Notes: a model not told the origin generated them from the sequence alone. A DNA stretch of 64,000 bases from Planctomycetota bacterium (GCA_027623235.1 JAQBVJ010000004.1:1-64000); one strand, 5' to 3'. Shown: positions 36,088-46,447, counted from the first letter of the stretch. Translations and numbers: made by a program.

Positions 36088-36690
36088 ATGGACATCACGC
36101 CGGTTACGCCGATCCGAATGGCGGGTTACGGTGCGCGACTGAAAGAGTCCGAAGGCGTTGCCGATCCGATTTTCGCGAGAGCCCTCGTCATCGGTGGCGA
36201 CCGAAAGTTTACGAAAGACAAATTCGCGTCGGAGAAAACCAGCGAGTTCATGGGCAGCGGGCAGGGGGCGTTACTCGAACCGGACATGACCATCGTCGTC
36301 TCGGTCGAAAGCTGTGGCGTGCCGGACACGTTGACGAATCGTCTGTGCGAGGAACTCGCGACGCGGTTCGGCGTGACGCGACAGCGGATTGCAGTCTGCT
36401 CAACGCACTCGCATTCGGCTCCGTGGCTGCGTGAGTTTTCGCCTCTGCACATTTCGCAGGTCACCCCGGAGCAGAATCAGCGGCTCGCCCAGTACGAAGT
36501 CGAGCTGCTGGACGAGCTGGTCAAGGTGGTCACGCAAGCGGTTGAGTCGCGGCGGCCCGGACGACTCGAATGGGGAACGACGAACCTCGACTTCGCGATT
36601 AACCGGCGACGGCTGGACGGCGGGCGATGGGTCGGTTTCGGAGCTGTCCCTGACGGGCCGGTCGATCACCGGATGCCGCTGCTCAGCGGC
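36088..36690 (+). pseudogene. N-terminal fragment of a neutral/alkaline ceramidase-like protein
   Basis: The frame encodes MDITPVTPIRMAGYGARLKE, then FARALVIGG, VVSVESCGVPDTLTNRL, RQRIAVCSTHSHSAPWL with histidines typical of the zinc site, and RWVGFGAVPDGPVDHRMPLL. This matches the start of planctomycete proteins of the neutral ceramidase N-terminal family. There is no signal peptide, and homology ends near 36690 where the DNA switches to another gene in another frame. The frame runs on to 36942 as nonsense. A deletion remnant missing both ends is the best reading. Confidence 0.7.
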
Positions 36691-36692
36691 AG

Positions 36693-37658
36693 GTGCTGCT
36701 CAATTCAGCAGACAACGAGGTCAAACAGCTGGCCGCTTCTGTTTTTCGGACGGGATCGAACTCGGACCGTGCGGCGATTGTGGATTCGTTTTCGCCGGCG
36801 CGAGAACTCGAAGGAGATGTCGCGCGAGGAGCTGACGTCTTTAAGAAGAGGTGCGCGTCCTGCCACGAGCTTGGAAAAATTGGGAAGCAACTGGGTGCGG
36901 ACCTGGCCTCGCTGCGCGACCGCTCGACCGATTCGCTGCTGACCGCGATCCTTGACCCGAATCGCGCGGTCGAAGCGCGGTTTCTCAACTACGTTGCCGT
37001 GACGAATGCCGGCAAGATCTACTCAGGGATGCTGGGATCGGAGTCTGCGACGTCGATCACGCTGGCAACTGCCGATGGGAAAGAAGTCGCGCTGCTTCGC
37101 AAAGACCTCGACACGCTGATTGGTTCAGCACTGTCATTCATGCCGGAAGGTCTGGAGAAAGATCTCTCGCACCAGGACATGGCGGATGTCATCCGCTTTG
37201 TTCAGTCGTCCGGGGCGCCGTGGAAACGGTTCGACGGAAACCAGCCAGCGATCGTTCAGCCGACGGACGATGGCTCGCTGACTCTGCCGGCATCCGCTGC
37301 GGCGATTCACGGACCGAGCCTCATCTTCGAAGCGAAGTATAAAAACCTCGGCTACTGGAGCAGCGAGAAAGACTTCGCCGTGTGGACGCTCGAAGTTCCT
37401 TCGTCGGGCACGTACGAAGTCGAGGTCGAGTACGCCTGCGGGAATTCGACAGCCGGCAACTCGATTCGATTCTCAACAGGCACGCGAGTCTTGACCGCCA
37501 ACGTGCCCGGCACAGGAACGTGGGACGAGTATCGCAATTGGAAGGCGGGCTCGATCGACCTGTCACGCGGCCGTGTTGAGTTTGTGGTCTCGGCCGCAAA
37601 GCAGCCTGTGTCGCACCTGCTCGATCTGCGGTCGATCACGCTTCGAAAACTTCCGTAG
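36693..37658 (+). pseudogene. C-terminal fragment of a PVC-type haem-binding domain protein
   Basis: The frame begins VLLNSADNEVKQLAASVFRT-like sequence (starting LLNSADNEVKQL), then a cytochrome domain with haem motif CASCH (DVFKKRCASCHELGKIGKQL), the continuation LTAILDPNRAVEARF, YSGMLGSESATSITL and LSHQDMADVIRFVQ. This is the planctomycete TIGR02603-type haem-binding region. A final beta-sandwich (about residues 225-321; FAVWTLEVPSSGTYEVEVEY) resembles a carbohydrate-binding module. Proteins of this family are normally 800 or more residues with a signal peptide; here only the last third remains, joined out of frame to the ceramidase-like fragment. Confidence 0.75.
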
Positions 37659-37726
37659 TCTCGGCACCGCTTCGTCGGCGGAGTTCGGCAGCGGGAGAAT
37701 TCTCTCGACCGGACTCGCGAGAACAC

Positions 37727-37760
37727 AAAAAGCCAGCCGGCTCAAAGGAACCGACTGGCT
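37727..37760 (-). terminator. Intrinsic terminator of the giant coiled-coil gene
   Basis: On the minus strand AGCCAGTCGG (37760-37751) pairs with CCGGCTGGCT (37740-37731) with one wobble, followed by a T5 run (37731-37727). It lies 33 bp after the stop at 37793. Confidence 0.85.
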
Positions 37761-37792
37761 GGGATGTCGACTGCAGCGATGGTCAAAGCCGC

Positions 37793-40700
37793 TCAGATCT
37801 CACCACGCGAGCTCTCATTTTCGGTCGTGACGGGTTCGCCGTTTCCGTAGCGGTCCTGGTCTTTCATGTACTTGCGATATTTGTCTTCAAACCTGTTCTG
37901 GTTCACGGAGCGTTTGCCGCCGGCTTTGCGGAGCGAGTGGATTCGCTGCCAGCCGAGGAAGTTTCGCAGCAGTTGAATAATTGCGACGACACCGATCACG
38001 ACGGCCGCCCAGCCGCACGTGACCCACAAAGCCTGCGGCGATTCCTGAGTCAGATAGGCTCCCCCCATGCCAAGCGAGATGCAGGCCAGCGTGCCGTCCA
38101 TCCACATTTGCCGACGCAGTTTCTGCTGCGAGTGTGTTGCCAGAGCGCTTCGCGCGGATTCGTTCGCCACTTCACGAAGCTCTGTCATCGCGAGTCGCCG
38201 GGCCAGCGTTCGAGTCTCGCTCGGACGCCGGTCGTCGTCGGCTTCGTTGCCGGTGCGATACTTGGCTCGGTCGACGACAGGGCCGGTCGGAGCGGCTTCT
38301 TTCGCCCAGGCAGGCAGTTCCTGCTCGGCTGGCTCGTCGATGGTGTGCGGGTCGTCCGATTCAGCTTCGTCCGCAACATCGGCGCTGTTGGATGCAGCAT
38401 TCGTAATGGCATCGGCCTGGGACTCTTCGGAAGCGAGGCTTTCCGTATCCTCGATTTCGTCGGGTTGTGTTTCCACCTTTTTCGGTGCCCGCTTAATGCC
38501 AAACATCGAGGCCAGCATTCCGCGGAAAGCCTGCAACTGCTTGTCTTCATCGTTGCCCGCCTCACGAGCCTTGTTTGCGAGCTCGACGACAGACACCGCG
38601 TCTTTTTCAGAGCGGACTTTGGATTTCTTCGGCAAAGTTGGCTCTTCCGCGAGCCCGTCCTCCGTTCGGTCAGTATCCGTGTCGCTAGAGTCTGCCGGGC
38701 TGAACCGGGCATCGTCCGACGAATCTTCCAGCGAGACTTCGTCAGCGATTTGTGTGAGTTGAGGTGGCACTTTGGCAGGTACGTCAAGGTCCTCTTCAGC
38801 AAAGTCGACATCGTCCACAAGGTCGCCGAAGTCGATGTCCGCTCCCGTCTCTCGATCGGAAAGGCTGTTGAGAGTTGCAAGGAATCGTTCCTGCTCCTGG
38901 CTGAGCTGTGCCTGGACATGGTTGAACTGCTGAGCCATTGCCGCGAGCTGTTCGCGTTCGATGTTTCGTGCCCGGCGTTCGTAATCGAGTTCGTCGAGGG
39001 CCAGCTGCAGACGGTCCTTCAAGCTGTCGTCGTCGCCCGCCGCGGCGAGCTGGTTTGTGAGGTGCTCCTGTCGTGTATCCAGCTCGGTTCGCTCGTGCAG
39101 CAGCCGTTCCAGTCTGCCCGTCATGACGCTGACCTGACTGGCGAGTCCTTCGCGGGTTGCCTGCAGCGACTTCGTGACTCCTTTAACTTCCGTCTCGCGG
39201 CGGGCAATCGTGCGTTGTCGACCGGCGAGTCGGTGCCTCTCGGCCGCCAGCTGATCCCGCATCTGCTGCAGCTGAGTCTGTCCGCCGGCGAACCGTGATT
39301 CCAGTTCGCGCAGTTGAGATCGGTCCTGTTCGCGGGCCTGTCGTTCGGCCTGCAATTCAAGAATCGCCCGCTCCAGCCGCTGGGCGAGCCCCTGAGCCTG
39401 CTGGCTGACCTCGTTGTTGTCGGACGCCAGTTTTTCCCGCTCGGTATCGATCCAGTTTCGGTCGCTCTTCAACTGCTGGCGGGTTGTCCCGAGTTGCGTG
39501 AACTGCGACCGGATCGTCTCGTCCTCAAGGGCAAGTTCTTCCCGGGCCCTTGTCAGTTCCATGTCCTTCTGAGCGAGTGCCCGTTCGAGTGACGCGAGTC
39601 GGTCTTCGCGAGCGGAAACGCCGAGCCGGTATGTCTGAAGTTTCTCGCCATCCTGAGCGTACCGGGCGCGAAGCTGGCTGACTTCGACCTGCTCGCTGGC
39701 AAGCTGCTGTTCCATGTTCGCAATTCGGTGCCGGTCGCTGTCCCGTTCGGTCCGTTCTGCTTTCAGTTCGGCAAGAGCTGATTCCAGCCGCGCGGTCAGT
39801 TCCGCCTGGGCTTCTGTCGGCTCGGCATCGCCCGTCATGATCTGCTGCTCAAGTTCGGCGACGCGAGCCCGTTCCGCGTCGCGTCGTTCACGCTCGACTT
39901 TGAGCTCGGCCATCGCCGACTCAAGTTGAGTGGTGAGATCTTTTTCCCGCACGGCGAGCGTCGTTGACTTTTCGGCGATCTCGACCTTGACGGACTCGAC
40001 CGTGTGTCGCTCGTCGCGCAGCTCGGCGTGTTCCTGATTGAGTTCTTCCATCCGCAGCGAGAGTGCTTCGCGGTCTTCGTTGAGAGCCGCCTTCGCCGCA
40101 ACGAGCTGCGATTCCAGCAGTTCCAGTTTCCGCCGGACGGATTCGACCTGCTGTCGATCGGCGGTGACGTCCGCTTTTTCGGTCTGAACTCGGGCGAGGT
40201 CCGCTTCAATCCGCGATTTCTGGGCCTCGAGTTTTGCGTACTGCGATTCGACTTTCGCCTGCTCCAGCGCGAGCCGTGCCCGCTCGGCGGACACCTCGCT
40301 GCGCTCACTTTCCACTTCGTGGCGAGCGGCTGTCAGTTCTGTTTGGGCCGCTTCGAACTTTTCCCGCTCGTCGCCGAACAGCTCACGCTCACACTCAAGC
40401 TCCTCGCGGGCCGATGTCAGCTCACGCTCTGCTTCGTCGAAGCACTCCCTGTCCGCTTCCAGTTTCTGTTTGTCGGTGGCGAGTTGAGCTTCGCGAATCT
40501 CCAGGTCCTCGCGAGCTGCGTTGAGCTCTTCGGTTTCCAGTTCGAGAAACTCGCGGTCTTCCTTGAGCTGCTTTTCGCGGCCCTCCAGTTCCGTCGCGAG
40601 TTTCTGAAGCTGCTGTTCCTCTTCCGCGATCTGCGCGGCCTGCTGTTCGAGCTGTGCCTGTTCGTCTTCAGCTTCGAGCCGGGTCGCTTCGAGAGACTGT

Positions 40701-43700
40701 TGCTCGGCTTCGAGCTTTCCAAACTCTTCGGCCAGCTGCTCCTGACGCGCGGTCAGCTCGGCCCACTCCGAATCGAGCTGCGTGCGTTCCTCACCGAGGG
40801 CGGCGACAGCGACTTCGTGAGTCGCCTGTTCATCGAAGAACGTCTCTCGGTCGTGGTCCAGTGCCTGTCGCGTTTCTGAAAGTTCGGTGAGCGAAGATGC
40901 CAGTTCCTGTTCCCGTGACTGAACTTCTCGCAGCCGCTCGGTGCAGCCTTCTTCAAGCTGCTCCCGTTCGATCCGCAGCTCGTCCCGTGCAGCGGCAAGT
41001 TGCTCCTGCTGAGCATCGAGTGTCTCGCGGCGTGTCGCGATTTCCTGAAGGTCTTTGTGAAACTGCTCGGAACGGGCGGCCTGTTCTTCTTCCAGACCGG
41101 CTCGACTGGCCGAGAGTTCTGCCCGGGTCGTTTCGATTTCTTCACGAAGGCCAGCCAGGGCCGCCCGCTCTTCCCGCATCGACTCGGCTTCCGCGGCGAG
41201 CTCTTCCCGCTCCCGGCCGGCCGCCTCCCGGTCGTCGTCGATCGCTCGCTGAGCGACCTCGACGACTTCCTCGCGCGATTCCAGATCGCTGAGTGTTCTG
41301 TGGAGTTCTTCTTCTCTGGCGGCGATCGACTTCTCGTCTTCTGTCAGACGGCCGAGCTTCTCGTCAAACTCGTCGTTCTTCGCCGTCCAGTTGGCTTCAA
41401 GCTGCTCAAGCGACATCTGTCGATCGCGAAGGTCCTCCAGCTGAGCATCAAACTCGCCGCGCTCGTTGATGAGCGATTCCCGCTCGGCCGCAAGCCGGTT
41501 CTGTGTCTCTTCGAGTTCGGCCCGTTCCTGCTGCAGCGCGAACTGTTCGAGTCGAGCCGATTCTTTTCCGGCTTCGATTCCGGACAGCTCGGTTTCAAAC
41601 TGCCGTTGCTCTTCTTCGAGCAGGGCGGCTTTTTTTTCGAGGTCCGCTTCCTTCTCGCGAAGTTCTGCCTGAGCCTCCCGCAGCTGTGCGCGGTTGAGTT
41701 CGAGCCGCTCGCGGTCGTGCTTGAGCGACGCGTGGTATTCGTCGAGGGCCGTCTGCGCAGTTCCGTATGCGTGCGATTTTTCATCCAGTTTCGAGCGTTC
41801 CGAAGCGATGTCTGAGAGTTTCTTTTCGAAGCCCGCCTGCTGGCTCTGCAGTTCTTCCCGTTCGACGGCAATGGCCGCTTCCAGACCTGCGAGTGACTCA
41901 CGCTGAGTTTCGACTTCCGCTCGCGCCGCTTCCAGCTGGCGTCGCAGTTCGTCAAGACTGTCCTGTTCGCCCTGGCAATGGGCGAGGTGAACGGTGAGCT
42001 CACTTCGCTCGTCGGCCAACTGCAGTTCCTTCGCTTCGATCCGGTCTTCAAGTTCAGCCAGACGTTGCCGCTCGGCAGTCAGATCGGCTCGTTCTGAGTC
42101 GAATCGAGACTGATCGATCGTCAGCTGGTCGGCCTGTTCCTGCAGGTCGATGCGGAGCTTCGCCACTTCAGCACAGTCTTCCTGGAGTTTCAGCTGCCCC
42201 TGTGTCAGTTCTGCCTGGGCGAATTCCAGATCGCCTTCCGTCATCGACGTTTGCGCAAACAGTTCGGCGAGTGCGTCCCGCTGTCGCCGGAGTTCCTGCT
42301 GTTCGTCCTGAATTCTTTCTTCCGCCAGGCTGATTTGACTCCGCAGCTCCGTCAGTTCTTTTTCGTTGGATTCCAGTTGTGCTTCGCGGTCCCGCAACTG
42401 CTCCTGTGCGACGCGGCTGCTTTCTTCGAACTCACGCAGCTTCGCTTCGAGGTCTCCCTGTGACGAGTGTGTTCGCGACTCAAAAACGGTTCGCGATTCC
42501 TCGAACTCGCGACGAGCGGCTTCCAGTTCCCGCTGCTGCTCTTCCAGCGACTGCTCGAGTTCGGACGCCCACTCGATCCGGTGGCGGAGGGAGTCGTTAG
42601 TCGAGTCCAGTTCCGCCTGCTGTTCGGCGACGGCCGCCTCGCGCTCGGCGATTGTCGACTCGAGCTGCTCGCGCTGCGCGTCGAGTCGGGCCTGAGCCGC
42701 CACGAGTGCCTCGTTCCGACCAGCGACTTCTTCGCGAAGTGCCTCAAGCTCACCGCGATCACCGTTGATCTCCTCTTCACGCTGCTGGAGTTGTTCCTCA
42801 CGCGCGGCGAGGTCGGACTTCTGCTGCTGCAGCTTCGTTTCCAGATCAAGAACCCACCGTTCCTGTGTGGTCGTGTCGAGAGTCTTTTTCTCGATGCGGC
42901 TTTGCTCGCTGAGGACGTTCTTTTCCCGCGCGGCCAGTTCCTGCGTCCGTTTTGCAATGAACTCTTCTTTGCGGGCGGCTTCGGTCAGTCGTGCCTCAAG
43001 CGACGTTCGCTGGTTCTCCAGCTCGTCCTGCCACTGAGCGATGTCTGCTTGATAGCGGTCTACCTGCGCCCGGAGGTGTACCTCACGTTCGCGCAGCGAG
43101 TCGGCGAGCTGGCGGAGCTGTTCTTCCTGCGAAGCGTGATCGGCAGAGGCGGTTTCAAACCCCTCGCCGCTTTCCTGCAGATGCCGGCGTTGCCGTTCGA
43201 CGTCAGCCTGCTGTCGCTTGAGGCTTTCCTCGCGCTCGCGCAGACGGCGTTCCCGCTCGTCGATGTCCTGTCGCCGCGTGTCGATGTCGACTCCGCCACG
43301 GGCCGCGGATTTCTCGCGTTGTTCGGTCTCGTGAAGTCGTTGTCGCAGTTCGTCCCGTTCCCGCTCGACGCGCTCCTGGAGTTTCTGCAGCTCACTTCGT
43401 TCCGCGTCGAGCAGCATTCGCGCGGCGGCGAGTTCACTGTCGCCCCACTGGCCACCGTTCGCTGTGAGTTCACCCTTCAGACGCTCGAGCGTTTCTCGCT
43501 GGGCGTCCAGTTCCTTCTGCCGTTCGTAAAGATCCCGGCGAGCGACGTCGGACTGCTCCTGTCGTTCGCGATACTGCGACTGAAGTTGCTCGTGCTCCCG
43601 CTGTCGCTGCAGAATCTCGCTCTGCTGCCGTTCCAGTTCCCGCTCTCGCTCGGCGAGTGCGGACTGTCGTTCTTCGACGGCCTGCTGCTGTTCGGCAAGC

Positions 43701-44377
43701 TCTCTGCGTTCTTCATCCAGCGAATCCTCTTCGGCGAGCTTGCGAAGTTGCGCGTCGAGTTCGTTGGCGGCAGCGGTCGAGCTGTCTTCACCGTTCCCAG
43801 TCAGGTACTGAAGTTTCTGGTCGAGCTGTTCGAACTTCGAATTGAGCTCGTCTTCGCGTTCACGCAGCGTCAGCTCTCGCGACTGAAGCTCAGCCGCTTC
43901 CCTGGCGAGCCGTTCCTGACGTTCGGAAAGCTCTGCCTGCTGGTAACGCAAGGCATCGGCGGCTTCCGCATCGAGCTCGGCCGAATCCCCATCGTTGCCG
44001 AAGGGGAGAGACTGTTCGATTTCTTCCGCGGTGGCCATGCGGAATCGGAACTCAGCCGGGCCGACGGCCAGCCGGTCGTTTTCCATGAGCTCAAGCGGGT
44101 CCCGAACCGGCCGGTCGTTGAGCCAGGTCTGCTCTCCGAATTCCTTGAGGATGGTGCTGTTCGGACCGGACATGATCAGGCAGTGCTGAGGAAGAATCCC
44201 CTGGGCACGGACCGTCAGTGTGCAGGCCCGGGACGAACCGATCGAGCACTGCGTTCCTGGCGGAAGCAGAATGGAGTGCCGGCCGTGGTGCTGCTGGACG
44301 GGCTCGATGACGAGCACTTCCCGCACCGGGCGGAGAGAACGGACGGAAGGACGCAAGTTCTGTGACGACTCACTCAT
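37793..44377 (-). CDS. Giant FHA-domain coiled-coil membrane protein
   Basis: A 2194-residue protein. Residues about 20-130 form an FHA domain (REVLVIEPVQQHHGRHSILL, CSIGSSRACTLTV, ILPQHCLIM, TWLNDRPV). Residues about 150-1850 are almost continuous heptad coiled coil, dominated by Glu, Leu, Gln, Arg and Ala. An acidic Ser/Asp/Glu-rich stretch follows (about 1850-2040). The end carries two hydrophobic helices (GTLACISLGMGGAYL and WVTCGWAAVVIGVVAIIQLL), then a basic tail. There is no Walker motif, so it is not an SMC/Rad50 ATPase. The ATG at 44377 begins MSESSQNLRP; a TTG at 44476 would extend it by 33 residues. It could tether a phosphothreonine-dependent assembly to the membrane through a very long rod; a structural role is inference. 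Confidence 0.9.
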   Translation of the reverse strand: MSESSQNLRPSVRSLRPVREVLVIEPVQQHHGRHSILLPPGTQCSIGSSRACTLTVRAQGILPQHCLIMSGPNSTILKEFGEQTWLNDRPVRDPLELMENDRLAVGPAEFRFRMATAEEIEQSLPFGNDGDSAELDAEAADALRYQQAELSERQERLAREAAELQSRELTLREREDELNSKFEQLDQKLQYLTGNGEDSSTAAANELDAQLRKLAEEDSLDEERRELAEQQQAVEERQSALAERERELERQQSEILQRQREHEQLQSQYRERQEQSDVARRDLYERQKELDAQRETLERLKGELTANGGQWGDSELAAARMLLDAERSELQKLQERVERERDELRQRLHETEQREKSAARGGVDIDTRRQDIDERERRLREREESLKRQQADVERQRRHLQESGEGFETASADHASQEEQLRQLADSLREREVHLRAQVDRYQADIAQWQDELENQRTSLEARLTEAARKEEFIAKRTQELAAREKNVLSEQSRIEKKTLDTTTQERWVLDLETKLQQQKSDLAAREEQLQQREEEINGDRGELEALREEVAGRNEALVAAQARLDAQREQLESTIAEREAAVAEQQAELDSTNDSLRHRIEWASELEQSLEEQQRELEAARREFEESRTVFESRTHSSQGDLEAKLREFEESSRVAQEQLRDREAQLESNEKELTELRSQISLAEERIQDEQQELRRQRDALAELFAQTSMTEGDLEFAQAELTQGQLKLQEDCAEVAKLRIDLQEQADQLTIDQSRFDSERADLTAERQRLAELEDRIEAKELQLADERSELTVHLAHCQGEQDSLDELRRQLEAARAEVETQRESLAGLEAAIAVEREELQSQQAGFEKKLSDIASERSKLDEKSHAYGTAQTALDEYHASLKHDRERLELNRAQLREAQAELREKEADLEKKAALLEEEQRQFETELSGIEAGKESARLEQFALQQERAELEETQNRLAAERESLINERGEFDAQLEDLRDRQMSLEQLEANWTAKNDEFDEKLGRLTEDEKSIAAREEELHRTLSDLESREEVVEVAQRAIDDDREAAGREREELAAEAESMREERAALAGLREEIETTRAELSASRAGLEEEQAARSEQFHKDLQEIATRRETLDAQQEQLAAARDELRIEREQLEEGCTERLREVQSREQELASSLTELSETRQALDHDRETFFDEQATHEVAVAALGEERTQLDSEWAELTARQEQLAEEFGKLEAEQQSLEATRLEAEDEQAQLEQQAAQIAEEEQQLQKLATELEGREKQLKEDREFLELETEELNAAREDLEIREAQLATDKQKLEADRECFDEAERELTSAREELECERELFGDEREKFEAAQTELTAARHEVESERSEVSAERARLALEQAKVESQYAKLEAQKSRIEADLARVQTEKADVTADRQQVESVRRKLELLESQLVAAKAALNEDREALSLRMEELNQEHAELRDERHTVESVKVEIAEKSTTLAVREKDLTTQLESAMAELKVERERRDAERARVAELEQQIMTGDAEPTEAQAELTARLESALAELKAERTERDSDRHRIANMEQQLASEQVEVSQLRARYAQDGEKLQTYRLGVSAREDRLASLERALAQKDMELTRAREELALEDETIRSQFTQLGTTRQQLKSDRNWIDTEREKLASDNNEVSQQAQGLAQRLERAILELQAERQAREQDRSQLRELESRFAGGQTQLQQMRDQLAAERHRLAGRQRTIARRETEVKGVTKSLQATREGLASQVSVMTGRLERLLHERTELDTRQEHLTNQLAAAGDDDSLKDRLQLALDELDYERRARNIEREQLAAMAQQFNHVQAQLSQEQERFLATLNSLSDRETGADIDFGDLVDDVDFAEEDLDVPAKVPPQLTQIADEVSLEDSSDDARFSPADSSDTDTDRTEDGLAEEPTLPKKSKVRSEKDAVSVVELANKAREAGNDEDKQLQAFRGMLASMFGIKRAPKKVETQPDEIEDTESLASEESQADAITNAASNSADVADEAESDDPHTIDEPAEQELPAWAKEAAPTGPVVDRAKYRTGNEADDDRRPSETRTLARRLAMTELREVANESARSALATHSQQKLRRQMWMDGTLACISLGMGGAYLTQESPQALWVTCGWAAVVIGVVAIIQLLRNFLGWQRIHSLRKAGGKRSVNQNRFEDKYRKYMKDQDRYGNGEPVTTENESSRGEI

Positions 44378-44705
44378 GATCGACCACCTGGTGTCAGAGC
44401 GTGGAAAAACCGCAGGACCTGTCAGACCGGTTCCGAACAGCGGGGAAAGACCCACTCTCAGCGTCCGAAACCGCAACAGACTCCAACGTCACTGGGATAT
44501 ACACCACGCAGTGAGGCAGTCAAAAAACGTGAACGCTCCGCGACGTTAAAGTCGGAAACAGTCGTCCGTTCAGCAGGATCGGTCCAGGCGTGCCGCGAAT
44601 TCCAGCAGGTTGTGTTTCGGCAACGTGCGCAGCGCGAAACGCCGGTTTGGGATCTTGCGCAGAGAGGCGTAACAGCAAGCTTGATCGCCGGGGCAATCGA
44701 TGGTT
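44378..44705. other. Intergenic region between two minus-strand genes
   Basis: About 330 bp between the zinc-ribbon gene stop and the giant-protein start. Any promoter of the giant gene must be here. No tRNA, riboswitch or repeat was recognised. Confidence 0.4.
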
Positions 44706-45416
44706 CTACTCTTCAGCGTCGTCGCTGTAGAGCAGACGGCCGCACATTCGGCAGCGGATGACTTTTCCGACTCGCAGTTCGAGCTGGTGCTGCGGCGACA
44801 GTTCCGTGAAGCACTCGGTGCAGGCGGTTTCGTCCGCAACGGCAATTGCACCCGGTCCGTAGGCCTGAACGAGCCGGCGGTAGTCGTCGCCAAACTTGGA
44901 CGGAATGCAGATTTCCGCTGCCGAGACCTCTTTGGCCAGTTCGTCAATAGCCACCTGGAGGCCCGCTTCTGCAGCTTTGACTTCGATGGCGATTTCTTTG
45001 GCGAGTCGGGTGGCTACTTCGAGCTCACCTTCCAGGATTTTGTTCTTTTCCCTGGCTGCATCGACCTGTTCGAGCAGTTCCAGATACTCATCTTCCAGCA
45101 CCGCGTTCGCTGCCGAGTCGGCCTCGATCTGCCCTTTGAAGATGTCAAACTCGCGGTTGGATGCGGCCGCGTTGAGCTTGCCTTTGAGTTCGTTGATCTT
45201 CTGCTCGTTGGTTCGGAACTGCAGATTTTTGTCGTCAGCGGCTTTCTGAATATTCTTGATGCAGTTCTTCTGTTCGGCGATTTCAGCCAGCTTCTTTTTG
45301 CAGATTCCCTCGCGGAGCGCAATTTTTCGAGGTCCAGCTTCCAGTTCCGACTGCTTCTTGTGCAGCCGCTCGTGGAGAAGGTGGAGGTCTTTCAGGCCTC
45401 CTGTCGTTGGACTCAT
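44706..45416 (-). CDS. Coiled-coil protein with C4 zinc ribbon (DUF164/CdsZ-like)
   Basis: A 236-residue protein. Residues 5-180 form a long antiparallel coiled-coil hairpin (LHERLHKKQSELEAGPRKI, NREFDIFKGQIEADSAANAV, LVATRLAKEIAIEVKAAEAG-like ATRLAKEIAIEVKA). The C-terminus is a zinc ribbon with CTECFTELSP and VIRCRMCGRLLY. The architecture matches the C4-type zinc-ribbon family that includes CdsZ and RNA- or ribosome-associated proteins. ATG 45416 is chosen with CGGAG upstream. It is upstream of, and collinear with, the giant coiled-coil gene. Confidence 0.9.
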   Translation of the reverse strand: MSPTTGGLKDLHLLHERLHKKQSELEAGPRKIALREGICKKKLAEIAEQKNCIKNIQKAADDKNLQFRTNEQKINELKGKLNAAASNREFDIFKGQIEADSAANAVLEDEYLELLEQVDAAREKNKILEGELEVATRLAKEIAIEVKAAEAGLQVAIDELAKEVSAAEICIPSKFGDDYRRLVQAYGPGAIAVADETACTECFTELSPQHQLELRVGKVIRCRMCGRLLYSDDAEE

Positions 45417-45652
45417 AGCAGGCTCCGGGTGGAAGCGGGGACGCGGTGCGGACAGAAGACGGAGCATACGTCATCGCGAGCGACGATGCGAGCAGCCAAA
45501 GGGCGGGAACGGAGCGACGTTGTCGATCGGAACAGGAGTCGAGTCTGTCAGGGTTGAAGTCCAGGCACCGGTGGCGTTGAATTGTCGATCCCCGTTTTAT
45601 GGCGGACAACTCCGGTCACCCAAAGGCCGATTCCAACTCGAAAGGAAGTTCG

Positions 45653-46294
45653 ATGAAGACACTCAACAGGCTCACTCTGGCATTCCTGCTCGCCTCGCTT
45701 TCGCAGGCCGTCGCCGATGACGGGAAACGCGACGAAGGCGAAAAGGGATTCACAACAATCTTCGACGGGAAGTCGCTTAGAGGCTGGAAAGCCAACGAGA
45801 ACACGGACAGCTGGTCTCTGGAAGACGGAGTCCTTGTGGCGAAGGGACCTCGAAGTCACATGTTCTTTTTGGCGGACAAACCGTTTGTGAATTTTGAACT
45901 CAAGGTCGAGTGCATGACCGAGAAAGGCTCGAACGGAGGGATTTATTTCCACACGGAGTTTCAGGAGACGGGCTGGCCGAAATACGGCTACGAATCGCAG
46001 GTCAATAATACTCACAAAGACTGGCGGAAGACCGGCAGCCTCTATGGGGTCGACGATGTGAAGGAAGCTCCCGCCGTGGATGGCAAATGGTGGACGCAGC
46101 ACATCATCGTGAAGGGAAAGAACATTCAGATTCTGGTCGACGGCAAAAAGGTCGTCGACTACACGGAACCGGCTGATAAGGAAGCCGGCCAGGACTTCAC
46201 CAGAAAGCTCGACAAGGGCACGTTCGCTCTGCAGGCTCACGACCCGGACAGCGTTGTTCGGTTCCGGAATATTCGGGTGAAGCGACTGGATTAA
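45653..46294 (+). CDS. Secreted DUF1080 (3-keto-disaccharide hydrolase) protein
   Basis: A 213-residue exported protein. The signal peptide is [20 protein letters not shown] with cleavage near ADDGK. The DUF1080 beta-sandwich has [52 protein letters not shown] and [20 protein letters not shown], then [20 protein letters not shown] and the family-end [20 protein letters not shown]. Family members hydrolyse 3-keto-sugar glycosides, and planctomycetes encode many. GGAAG precedes the ATG. It is divergent from the zinc-ribbon gene. Confidence 0.93.
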   Translation: MKTLNRLTLAFLLASLSQAVADDGKRDEGEKGFTTIFDGKSLRGWKANENTDSWSLEDGVLVAKGPRSHMFFLADKPFVNFELKVECMTEKGSNGGIYFHTEFQETGWPKYGYESQVNNTHKDWRKTGSLYGVDDVKEAPAVDGKWWTQHIIVKGKNIQILVDGKKVVDYTEPADKEAGQDFTRKLDKGTFALQAHDPDSVVRFRNIRVKRLD

Positions 46295-46447
46295 TGACTG
46301 ACAAATGAACGCCGTCATGGAGAAAGTCGTGACGGCAGGTGTCAGTGAGTGTTGACTTGACGTCGGGATACCTGATATCCGTAGTCGCGATTCTCTGTGC
46401 GTCTGGTCAGTTCAGGACGAGCTGTCTGATTTCGGGGGTTCTGGAAC

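Noticed and set aside
36088-37658. One continuous fusion enzyme of ceramidase and haem-binding domains
   Set aside because: The two parts are in different frames, each lacks its usual complement, and neither has a signal peptide; a deletion junction explains it better.
42467-44365. Long plus-strand open frame of about 630 codons
   Set aside because: It lies antisense to the giant coiled-coil gene. The strong Glu/Gln/Leu/Arg codon bias of that gene leaves the opposite frames open; the translation is Leu/Phe-rich without domains. Similar antisense frames at 37937-39298 and 40004-40879 are rejected for the same reason.
37793-44377. SMC/Rad50-type ATPase
   Set aside because: No Walker A or ABC signature occurs at either end; the ends are an FHA domain and two membrane helices.
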